A stretch of 64,000 bases of DNA, from positions 310,001 through 374,000 of the forward strand of contig NZ_CABPRZ010000003.1 of the NCBI RefSeq assembly GCF_902459695.1. Direction: 5' to 3'. The stretch is from Pandoraea terrae. Lineage in GTDB: Bacteria; Pseudomonadota; Gammaproteobacteria; Burkholderiales; Burkholderiaceae. The notes below the pieces were generated by a model. The model searched no databases and had not been told where the DNA came from. It was given only the letters and a program-made list of their open reading frames with translations. The position numbers were made by a program, and so were the translations under genes. Of this stretch, positions 8,717 to 15,445 are shown one piece after another (within the stretch, counting starts at the first letter, position 1; each line of letters opens with the position of its first letter).

Positions 8717-10096
8717 ATGCGCGCTGTCGTAAATCAACACCTGGATGCTGCTCCGAAGCGGCCCGCTGTCCGCATTGGCTTGGCCTTTCAGATTGCACTT
8801 GGCTTGGCGACAGGAATTCTGATTGGCTTTCTGCTCAACCATTTTCCCGCAGCGCGGGCAGATATTGTCGCCAATTATTTGCAGCCCGCCGGTGACCTGT
8901 TCATCAAGCTTATCAAGATGATTGTGGTCCCCATTGTGTTTACCAGCATGGTGGTTGGCATTGCGGGCGTGGGAGATGGAAAAACGCTGGGTAGAATCGG
9001 ATTCAAGACACTGATCTATTTCGAGGTCGTTACCACGATCGCCATCATGATCGGTCTCGCTTTCGGAAACTTGCTGCAACCTGGCGCCGGCACCGATATT
9101 TCCCAACTCGGGAGGGTCGATATCTCGACGTTTCAGAATGCAAGCCAGAGCGTGTCAACCCATCACGGGTTTATGCAGCTGGTGCTTGGCATCGTGCCGG
9201 ATAACATTTTTGCATCCATGGCCCGCGGTGATCTGCTTCCGGTGATCGTTTTCTCGGTGCTTTTCGGACTGGGGCTTCAGACGGTATCTCCGGAGCTTCG
9301 ACAACCGGTGTTGGCTACACTTCGCGGCGTATCTGACGCGATGTTCAAAGTCACGAATATGGTGATGCGATATGCGCCTGTCGGGGTCGCGGCGCTTATC
9401 GCCGTGACTGTGGCGAACTTCGGCTTTAGCTCACTGCTGCCGCTTCTGAAACTTGTGGCTGTCACCTACAGTGCGATTCTCATATTTGCGGTCGGCGTGC
9501 TCGGAATTACCGCGAAGCTTTTCGGGTTCAACATCTTTACGCTTTCGCGCATCATCAAAGATGAACTCGTGATCGCGTTTTCGACGTGCAGCTCTGCGAC
9601 CGTACTTCCGCAACTGATGAGGAAGATGGAGGACTATGGCGCGCCAAAGGCAATCACAACCTTTGTTGTACCCACCGGATACACCTTCAATTTGGACGGT
9701 GCGTCCATTTACCTGGGCGTTGGAACGCTGTTCGTGGCTCAGCTCTACGGGATTCAGCTTGGGCTGCAAGAACAAGTCGTGCTCACACTGACGATGGTCG
9801 TGACCTCCAAGGGGGCGGCGGGTGTTCCTGGCTTCATGTTCGTTATCCTTCTGGCGACCTTGGCGAGCGCGGGGCTACCTCTTGAAGGTCTGGCCTTCAT
9901 CGCAGGCATCGACCGAATCATGGACATGGGCCGTACTGCATTGAATGTCATTGGTAATGCCTTGGCACCGTTGGTGATCGCCAAGTGGGAAGGGCAATAC
10001 GACGCGGCGAAGGGGCGAGCGTATCTGGCGAGCCTGAACGCCAAGGAAGACCCGCTGAATACGCGAGAGGAAATGGCCCTGGTGCATACCGAATAA
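8717..10096 (+). CDS. Dicarboxylate/amino acid:cation symporter (DAACS, GltP-like)
   Basis: A 459-residue inner-membrane secondary carrier with the DAACS pattern: eight helices plus two re-entrant hairpins. Landmarks are TCSSATVLPQL (hairpin 1), VPTGYTFNLDGASIYLG (transmembrane 7, the NxD substrate/cation site) and SKGAAGVPGFMF (hairpin 2). It starts at 8717 with AGGAGAGA at 8703-8710; the longer open frame from 8639 begins in the intergenic stretch. Third gene of the RraA-aminotransferase operon and closed by a strong terminator. It gives the locus a second uptake route besides the ABC importer, consistent with an acidic amino-acid substrate. Confidence 0.93.
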   Translation: MRAVVNQHLDAAPKRPAVRIGLAFQIALGLATGILIGFLLNHFPAARADIVANYLQPAGDLFIKLIKMIVVPIVFTSMVVGIAGVGDGKTLGRIGFKTLIYFEVVTTIAIMIGLAFGNLLQPGAGTDISQLGRVDISTFQNASQSVSTHHGFMQLVLGIVPDNIFASMARGDLLPVIVFSVLFGLGLQTVSPELRQPVLATLRGVSDAMFKVTNMVMRYAPVGVAALIAVTVANFGFSSLLPLLKLVAVTYSAILIFAVGVLGITAKLFGFNIFTLSRIIKDELVIAFSTCSSATVLPQLMRKMEDYGAPKAITTFVVPTGYTFNLDGASIYLGVGTLFVAQLYGIQLGLQEQVVLTLTMVVTSKGAAGVPGFMFVILLATLASAGLPLEGLAFIAGIDRIMDMGRTALNVIGNALAPLVIAKWEGQYDAAKGRAYLASLNAKEDPLNTREEMALVHTE

Positions 10097-10122
10097 GAAA
10101 ACTCATCCATGCAGTACGCTTG

Positions 10123-10155
10123 AGCAGAGATGTGGGGGCATCTCTGCTTTTTTTA
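10123..10155 (+). terminator. Rho-independent terminator after the symporter gene
   Basis: A perfect 10-bp stem AGCAGAGATG/CATCTCTGCT (10123-10132 and 10139-10148) with a six-base loop TGGGGG, followed directly by TTTTTTATT. It closes the RraA-aminotransferase-symporter operon and stands between convergent genes. Confidence 0.93.
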
Positions 10156-10203
10156 TTGTGCGGATATCCGGGAAGATCGCGCTGCGCGAGCGCTATATGC
10201 GCT

Positions 10204-11478
10204 TCATGGCTGCATGATTTGAGCGGTAATCGTCAGAAACCTGTCGATATCTTCCACCGAATGGCAATGAAGCGGGGATACCCGAATGGCGCCATCGATG
10301 CCGAACGAATCAAGCATGCGCTTTGAGTACAAGCTTGTCGCAACCCGCTCATATACGATAACGCCACGCTTCTCGTACTCCTTGACCGCTTCGGCGGGAG
10401 AGAACGCTTGCAATTCAAGGGCAACAATCAGGTCGCGTTTGGTCAGGTCCTCGTGGTCAAGAAGAACCTTCGCCCCCGTGATGTGCCGCAAACCGAGGAC
10501 GTCAGGCGTGCCGTCAAGCATGCGTGCGAGCAGTGCACGCTCGTGCAGTTCGATTTTCTTCATTCCTGACACAAACAACTCGCGACGGTCAGAAGTCTCG
10601 GTGTAGTGGCCGCCAAGCCAGCATACGTAGTCGACGATGGAGGTGATCGCGGCGAACTGTGCCGGCGCGGAACTGCCAAGGTCCCAAAAGTCGACAGGCT
10701 TGCCATTCAGTTTGTGATGAGGCAGTCGCGCGGCACGGTCTGACAGCCACGACAGTCCCGAGCCTCGGCAGCCGAAGAATTTGTAAGGGGCGATGTTGAT
10801 GGCGTCGACCGGCGTTTCATTCAGGTCAATCACCCCGTGCGGTGCGTGTTGAACTGCGTCGACAATGATGTACAAGTCGGGCTTGATTTCACGCGCGCGC
10901 TTGACGATCGTCCTGATGTCGATTTTCGCGCCGGAAATGTTTGACGCGTACATCACGCTCAGGAACGAGGTGTTTTCGTCAATCAGCCCAACAATTTCGC
11001 CAACATCGATGCCTCCCGTTCCGGGGTTGCTCCTGGCCACCCGAAGTTCTTTATTGAGGCGCTGTGCATAGCAGGTGACCGCGTCAAACGAGGACGGGTG
11101 TTCCAGGCAGGATGTCACGAAATTGGTGCCCGGGATGTTCTCGGCAATGGCTCGAACCATATCGAACATCGCGCCGGATGCCGTCAGTGAGGCGAACACA
11201 GCACCGCCCACTGCATTCAACATGAGACGAAAGTCGTCGGTACCTCTCGATTGAATCGCCTGAAGGTGCCGAGAAGTGCGATGTGTGCGCTCGGTGCAAT
11301 CGGGGATCGCGTCGACTGTCGCATATTGTTCGTCCGCCGCCTTGAGCCTGAATGAGCCGCCGGCATTGTCGAAGAACAACCTGATTTTTCCGTCAAAGTC
11401 GCGATCTACGTAGTGAAACCGCGATTTGATTTCTCGAGTGAGTGCTTCCGGGAACAGTGAGCCGATAGATTCGTTCAT
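10204..11478 (-). CDS. Class V PLP-dependent enzyme (cysteine desulfurase/aminotransferase-like)
   Basis: A 424-residue fold-type I PLP protein of the class V group. Family features: FFDNAGGSF near the N terminus, the cofactor aspartate in IIVDAVQHAPHG (D207, with Q210/H211) and the Schiff-base lysine K233 in APYKFFGCRGSG. No metal-sulfur-cluster partner genes (iscU, sufE) are near, so a house-keeping desulfurase role is unlikely; aminotransferase, lyase or epimerase activity on an amino acid is more plausible. The chosen ATG (11478) fits the family N terminus; the frame stays open far upstream, with another ATG at about 11572. Its upstream region carries the same 13-base element as the importer promoter, tying it to the LysR-controlled locus. 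Confidence 0.8.
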   Translation of the reverse strand: MNESIGSLFPEALTREIKSRFHYVDRDFDGKIRLFFDNAGGSFRLKAADEQYATVDAIPDCTERTHRTSRHLQAIQSRGTDDFRLMLNAVGGAVFASLTASGAMFDMVRAIAENIPGTNFVTSCLEHPSSFDAVTCYAQRLNKELRVARSNPGTGGIDVGEIVGLIDENTSFLSVMYASNISGAKIDIRTIVKRAREIKPDLYIIVDAVQHAPHGVIDLNETPVDAINIAPYKFFGCRGSGLSWLSDRAARLPHHKLNGKPVDFWDLGSSAPAQFAAITSIVDYVCWLGGHYTETSDRRELFVSGMKKIELHERALLARMLDGTPDVLGLRHITGAKVLLDHEDLTKRDLIVALELQAFSPAEAVKEYEKRGVIVYERVATSLYSKRMLDSFGIDGAIRVSPLHCHSVEDIDRFLTITAQIMQP

Positions 11479-11575
11479 GGCTGAGACGCGTCGTTTCCAC
11501 TTCGTTATGGGGCGGCTGACAGGAGTCCGGCATCTCTCGAGAAAGGCTTGCGGCCGAGTCTGAATCGTCCGCATC

Positions 11576-11595
11576 GTGAAGAAAAAAATCTTCAC
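11576..11595. repeat. Short inverted repeat in the class V gene leader
   Basis: GTGAAGA-AAAAAA-TCTTCAC is a perfect 7-bp inverted repeat around six A bases. On the transcribed (minus) strand it lies in the leader about 100 bases before the class V start and could be an operator or a leader hairpin. Confidence 0.5.
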
Positions 11596-11672
11596 CTTTG
11601 GCGTCACTTGGGAATCGAGGATTCCGAACGCCGGTTCCTGGCCGTGCGGACACGATATGACGCCGTAATCAG

Positions 11673-11716
11673 GAGAAAAAGCGATTTTTTGTGATGAAAA
11701 TATATCGATTTTTCTC
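11673..11716 (-). promoter_or_regulatory. Putative LysR operator, site C (class V gene promoter)
   Basis: GAGAAAAAGCGAT (11673-11685) faces ATCGATTTTTCTC (11704-11716): an inverted repeat matching at 12 of 13 positions across an 18-base spacer. The left arm is identical to the 13-mer at 5566-5578 before the ABC importer, 6 kb away. This puts the class V gene in the same predicted regulon. Confidence 0.6.
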
Positions 11717-11879
11717 ACTGATTGCGCGCGCAGAGGGAACGACCTTCGAGAGATGGCACGCGGTGCATGACGTATTCTGGATACGGGACAACCGCGTCGT
11801 GGAGGGCCCTTTCGGCGTTGCCGATGTTGGCCCGGAGGATCTTCGACGCTGTCGCCAAGGCGTACGCGGCAGCGCTGGA

Positions 11880-12581
11880 CTAAAGCGTGTCCTTGTCGAT
11901 GGAAATTCCCAGTTCGCCGGCCATGTGTTCGAGTAGCGCCTGAAGCTGGCTCACCTTGTGAGCAAGCGCCTTTTGCTCGGCCTTGAGCGCCTCGAACTCG
12001 GCGGGCGAAATGGCGTCCTCGACGGTGCCGCGTTCCGGCACGACATTCAGATTGACTTCGCCACACAGCAAATGCATCCAGCGACTCTCGCGCTCGCCCG
12101 GGGTCCGCGGCAGCTTTACCACGCGGGGTGGATTGTGGGCGGCGAGCTCTTCCAGAAACACTTCGACCGACGAGGTGTCGGCAAAGGAATGCAGCCGCGC
12201 GGCGTTCAAGCGCAATTCGGCAGCCGTCTGCGGACCGCGCAGAAGCAGCGTCCCGAGCAACGCGGCGGATTGGCTTGGAATGCTGAACACGCGATTCATG
12301 TTGTGTTCGAAGCGCGGCACACGGCTTCCGCTGCTTTCCATCACCAGGCTCAGGTGTTTCAAGCCATCGATGGCCATGAGTATCTCGGCCTCGGTGGCAT
12401 TCATGACGGGGGATCGCGCGGTTTTCTGATTGCAGCCCGAGGTCAGTGCATTAAGCGACAGCGGATACGTGTCCGGTACCGTGAACTGCTTCTCGAGCAA
12501 CACGGCCAGCACGCGCCCCTCAAGGGGTGTCAGAGAACGAATTTCTCGGCGCGGAACAGCATCGGAATTGGCGTTTGTCAT
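11880..12581 (-). CDS. yceH: YceH-family protein (UPF0502/DUF480)
   Basis: A 233-residue protein of the conserved YceH family, made of two winged-helix domains. Characteristic strings are LTPLEGRVLAVLLEKQ, YPLSLNALTSGCNQKT and LLLRGPQTAAELRLNA, which line up with the E. coli protein. The C terminus (about residues 180-225) is a predicted coiled coil (ALKAEQKALAHKVSQLQALL). The function is not established; winged helices suggest nucleic-acid or protein binding. The ATG at 12581 is where family similarity begins; the longer open frame upstream to 12866 lies under the neighbouring LysR gene and is a shadow. Confidence 0.9.
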   Translation of the reverse strand: MTNANSDAVPRREIRSLTPLEGRVLAVLLEKQFTVPDTYPLSLNALTSGCNQKTARSPVMNATEAEILMAIDGLKHLSLVMESSGSRVPRFEHNMNRVFSIPSQSAALLGTLLLRGPQTAAELRLNAARLHSFADTSSVEVFLEELAAHNPPRVVKLPRTPGERESRWMHLLCGEVNLNVVPERGTVEDAISPAEFEALKAEQKALAHKVSQLQALLEHMAGELGISIDKDTL

Positions 12582-12603
12582 TGAAATAAAGTGAACCTCT
12601 GAT

Positions 12604-13497
12604 TTAGCGCGGGTAGCGCAGCGCGTTGACCAGCAAGGCGAACGCCGGCGACGTCTGCCGGCGGCTTGGATAGTAGAGATGGTAGCCGGGAAACGTGGGA
12701 CACCAGTCGTCGAGCACTTGCCTGAGGCGCCCTGCAGCGGCATGCTCAAGCACGAGGTCCTCCGGCACGTACGCCAGGCCAAACCCGGCCAAGGCTGCCG
12801 TGAGCATCTGCGGGGTGGTATTGAATATGCATTGACCTTGAACGTGCACCTGCAAACCTTGACCATCCTTCACGAATTCCCAGGCGTAATGGCCGCCGTG
12901 GGTGGGTAGCCGCAGATTGATGCAGTCGTGCGCAGCCAAGTCTCGAGGCGTCTCCGGCTTTGGGCGACTGGAGAAGTAAGTTGGAGACCCGACGACCGCC
13001 ATGCGGTAATCCGGGCCAATACGCGCCGCGATCATGTCTTTCGCCACCTGATCGCCGCTGCGCACGCCGGCGTCATAGCGCTCCGCGACGATGTCGATCA
13101 GCCCGTAGTTGACGTTGATCTCGACACTGATGTCCGGATAGTTTGGCAGGAACTTGGCCAACTTGGGCCAGAGAATGGTATCGACCGCGTGGTCGTGCGC
13201 GGTAATGCGGATGTTGCCTGCCGGCTTTTCCCGCAGCTCACTCAGGGCGACCAGCTCGGCTTCGATGCCCTCGTAGTATGGCCCGACGGTCAATAGCAAC
13301 CGTTCACCCGCCTCGGTCGGCGAGACGCCGCGCGTCGTGCGTGTGAGCAGCCGGATGCCGAGTTTTGCTTCCAATCCACGAATGGTATGGCTGAGCGCCG
13401 ACTGGGACACGCCCATTTGCGCGGCTGCCCGCGTAAAGCTGCGTTCGCGCGCCACGACGATGAAGGCGCGAAGGTTGTTGAAGTCTATGCGCTGCAT
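12604..13497 (-). CDS. LysR-family transcriptional regulator
   Basis: A 297-residue LysR regulator with a well-conserved DNA-binding domain (RIDFNNLRAFIVVARERSFT, VSQSALSHTIRGLEAKLG, TTRGVSPTEAGERLL) and a substrate-binding domain of the CrgA/DmlR-like subgroup (HDHAVDTILWPKLAKFLPNYP, DAGVRSGDQVAKDM). It is divergent from the cupin gene at 13627, and a LysR box (TATGA-N7-TCATA) overlaps its own start. Regulation of the cupin gene and autorepression are likely. Effector unknown. Confidence 0.93.
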   Translation of the reverse strand: MQRIDFNNLRAFIVVARERSFTRAAAQMGVSQSALSHTIRGLEAKLGIRLLTRTTRGVSPTEAGERLLLTVGPYYEGIEAELVALSELREKPAGNIRITAHDHAVDTILWPKLAKFLPNYPDISVEINVNYGLIDIVAERYDAGVRSGDQVAKDMIAARIGPDYRMAVVGSPTYFSSRPKPETPRDLAAHDCINLRLPTHGGHYAWEFVKDGQGLQVHVQGQCIFNTTPQMLTAALAGFGLAYVPEDLVLEHAAAGRLRQVLDDWCPTFPGYHLYYPSRRQTSPAFALLVNALRYPR

Positions 13498-13498
13498 T

Positions 13499-13515
13499 TA
13501 TGAATTTGGCTCATA
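13499..13515. promoter_or_regulatory. LysR box between LysR and cupin genes
   Basis: TATGA-ATTTGGC-TCATA is a perfect 5-bp inverted repeat of LysR-box size. It sits directly upstream of the LysR start codon (13495-13497), a position suited to autorepression. Confidence 0.5.
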
Positions 13516-13626
13516 TCGCTTTGCGCAGTTTAGCACCTACCCGTGGATCGCTCCGCGCACTACATTCACGTCATCGGCAGTCGGAAACCGACGCTTGCAC
13601 TCATCGAACAGAGAAGGAGTTTTGAA

Positions 13627-14037
13627 ATGGAAATCAAACGTTGCGGCTCGCAGCCCTCCGGCAATGGTCCGGCCGAATGGTTCACCGGCACGGTACGCGT
13701 TGACCCGTTGTTCCAGGTCAACGATCCGGCGCGTGCGTCGGCCGCCAGCGTTACGTTCGAGCCCGGCGCCCGGACGGCATGGCATACCCACCCGCTGGGC
13801 CAGAGGCTGATCGTCACGGCAGGCTGCGGCTTGGTACAGCGCTGGGGCGGCCCGATCGAGGAAATCAAGCCGGGTGACGTGGTCTTGATCGCGCCGCACG
13901 AGAAACATTGGCATGGCGCCGCGCCGTACACGGCCATGGCCCACATCGCCGTTCAGGAACAATTGGAGGGCACGGTCGTTGCTTGGATGGAAAAGGTGAG
14001 CAACGAACAATACTCGGCCGGTTCCGCGGCTCAATAG
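13627..14037 (+). CDS. Small cupin-domain protein
   Basis: A 136-residue single-domain cupin. Motif 1 is [18 protein letters not shown] (metal ligands His-x-His and a later residue) and motif 2 is [18 protein letters not shown]. Proteins of this type are often annotated as carboxymuconolactone-associated or quercetinase-like cupins, but catalytic activity cannot be assigned. The start at 13627 follows GAAGGAG with good spacing; the ATG-like codon at 13543 lies in the promoter region. Divergent from the LysR gene, which is its probable regulator, as in many LysR/NADPH-reductase/cupin stress loci. Confidence 0.85.
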   Translation: MEIKRCGSQPSGNGPAEWFTGTVRVDPLFQVNDPARASAASVTFEPGARTAWHTHPLGQRLIVTAGCGLVQRWGGPIEEIKPGDVVLIAPHEKHWHGAAPYTAMAHIAVQEQLEGTVVAWMEKVSNEQYSAGSAAQ

Positions 14038-14187
14038 GCGGGCGGCGCCCGCGGCATCGCTCCGGATGCGCTGTACGTGGCCCTGGTCTGGCAGGGAAGC
14101 CGACTGCCGGGGCGGCGTTCGCTTGATGCGCCGCCGCGTGGGTGCCTACAATGGGACTTCGTTCCTCATTTCCCTCGGGAGGCAGCC

Positions 14188-14397
14188 ATGAGCGACGACG
14201 TCGTTGTTACCGTTCAGGACAACGGTCCGTACCGTGTCAAGGGCAATCTCAAGATCGTGACGCCGGCGGGCCGCGAATTCGCCTTCGAAGGCGAACAGGT
14301 CTGGCTGTGCCGCTGTGGACATTCCGAAAACAAGCCCTTCTGTGACGGCACGCACAAGAAAGTCGGCTTCCAGAGCGTCCCGGAGCCCAAGCCCTGA
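14188..14397 (+). CDS. CDGSH iron-sulfur domain protein
   Basis: A 69-residue protein made almost entirely of one CDGSH zinc-finger-like domain that binds a 2Fe-2S cluster. The ligands C41, C43, C52 and H56 are visible in CRCGHSENKPFCDGTH. Such proteins act in electron transfer or iron/redox sensing; the partner is unknown. GGGAGG precedes the ATG at 14188. There is no signal peptide. It stands between a cupin gene and a BON-domain gene, both also plausible stress functions. Confidence 0.93.
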   Translation: MSDDVVVTVQDNGPYRVKGNLKIVTPAGREFAFEGEQVWLCRCGHSENKPFCDGTHKKVGFQSVPEPKP

Positions 14398-14562
14398 CCA
14401 TAGGCTCCCGCGCAGCGCCTGACAAGCCCTGACAATTTGCGCTGGCGCAGTGCCTATAATGATTTGAGTGGCACTGGCCCCGCCCGCATCGATGTGGCCA
14501 GGTCCGCGTGGGGGCGGCCCATCGAGTGTGCCGCGCCATCAATTCTTTGCGCGAGGCGGATC

Positions 14563-15303
14563 ATGCAAAGCAGTGATACGGTCTTGAAGCAGGTACTGGC
14601 GGCATTCGAGCATGAATCGCACTTGAATCCGCAAAGCTTTCCCATCCATATGAGCCTGTCCGACGGCATCTTGACGGTCACAGGCGAGGTGCCGGATATC
14701 GCGTCCAAGAAGCGCCTGATGCATCTGACGCACAAGTTCAGCGAGGGGGCGGCGCTGGTCGACCGCCTGCGCTTGCGTGCCGGCCCGCCGGTCGCCGACG
14801 GCGCGCTGCGGGACAGTGTTTGCGAGCGGCTCTTGCAGGCGGTGGATTTCCGCAACTGCGTCATCTGCGCGCGCGTCAAGGGGCAGGTGGAAATACTGCG
14901 CAGCGCGATGGACGAGGCTGGCAGTGAGGATGGCAGCGGCGCCATCGAAGTCACGGTGCAGGACGGCGTCGTGACGTTGACGGGGCAGGTGATCAGCCTG
15001 TCCCACAAGCGCCTGGCCGGGGTCCTCGCCTGGTGGGCCGGCGGTTGCCGCGACGTGATGAACCTGCTGGATGTGTTCCCTGACGAAGATGACAACGACG
15101 ACGAAATCACCGACGCGGTTCAGCTGGTGCTCGAATCCGACCCGTATGTGCATGCCGACCAGATCACAGTCCATTCGCAGGATCACATGGTGACGCTTGC
15201 GGGCTGGGTGTCGAGCGAGGCGGAGAGCAAGCAGGCGGAACGGGACGTCTGGTACGTGGACGCGATTGACAAGGTTGTCAATCGCATCGAAGTCAGGGCC
15301 TGA
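14563..15303 (+). CDS. BON-domain protein with three BON-like repeats
   Basis: A 246-residue protein with three BON-like repeats at about residues 5-70, 78-165 and 175-245, recognisable from the VTVQDGVVTLTGQV and HSQDHMVTLAGWV strands. BON domains bind membranes or phospholipid and often occur in osmotic-stress or envelope proteins. Here no signal peptide or transmembrane segment is visible, so a cytosolic role is likely. An acidic stretch (PDEDDNDDEITD) links repeats 2 and 3. GAGGCGG precedes the ATG at 14563. A perfect TATAAT lies at 14455-14460, but no good -35 is found 17 bases before it. Confidence 0.85.
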   Translation: MQSSDTVLKQVLAAFEHESHLNPQSFPIHMSLSDGILTVTGEVPDIASKKRLMHLTHKFSEGAALVDRLRLRAGPPVADGALRDSVCERLLQAVDFRNCVICARVKGQVEILRSAMDEAGSEDGSGAIEVTVQDGVVTLTGQVISLSHKRLAGVLAWWAGGCRDVMNLLDVFPDEDDNDDEITDAVQLVLESDPYVHADQITVHSQDHMVTLAGWVSSEAESKQAERDVWYVDAIDKVVNRIEVRA

Positions 15304-15321
15304 CAGAGCGGCGGCGGCATA

Positions 15322-15389
15322 GTCCACTGAATCACTGAAATCGGACGGCGCTGGTCACGTGAGGCGCCCATCCCACTGATTCAGTGGAC
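15322..15389. repeat. Perfect 13-bp inverted repeat upstream of the EF-G gene
   Basis: GTCCACTGAATCA (15322-15334) is repeated inverted as TGATTCAGTGGAC (15377-15389), 42 bases apart. The right arm contains its own 7-1-7 palindrome CCACTGA-T-TCAGTGG (15373-15387). It lies 57 bases before the EF-G start codon. A two-site operator is the simplest reading; no transposase is near. Confidence 0.6.
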
Positions 15390-15445
15390 CAAGGCCTGTT
15401 CACGCTAATTTCGGGCTCGCGTTGCCCGGCCCCAGGAGATGCGCC

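Larger units (their letters stand above)
11479..11879. other. Intergenic region with regulatory elements, no gene
   Basis: About 400 bases between the class V gene and the yceH stop. It holds the inverted repeat at 11576-11595 and operator site C at 11673-11716. The remaining 160 bases show no convincing coding sequence; short open frames there lack a ribosome-binding site and family resemblance. Confidence 0.5.

Noticed and set aside
15322-15389. The 13-bp inverted repeat as insertion-sequence ends
   Set aside because: No transposase, no target duplication and only 42 bases between the arms. A regulatory role is more likely.
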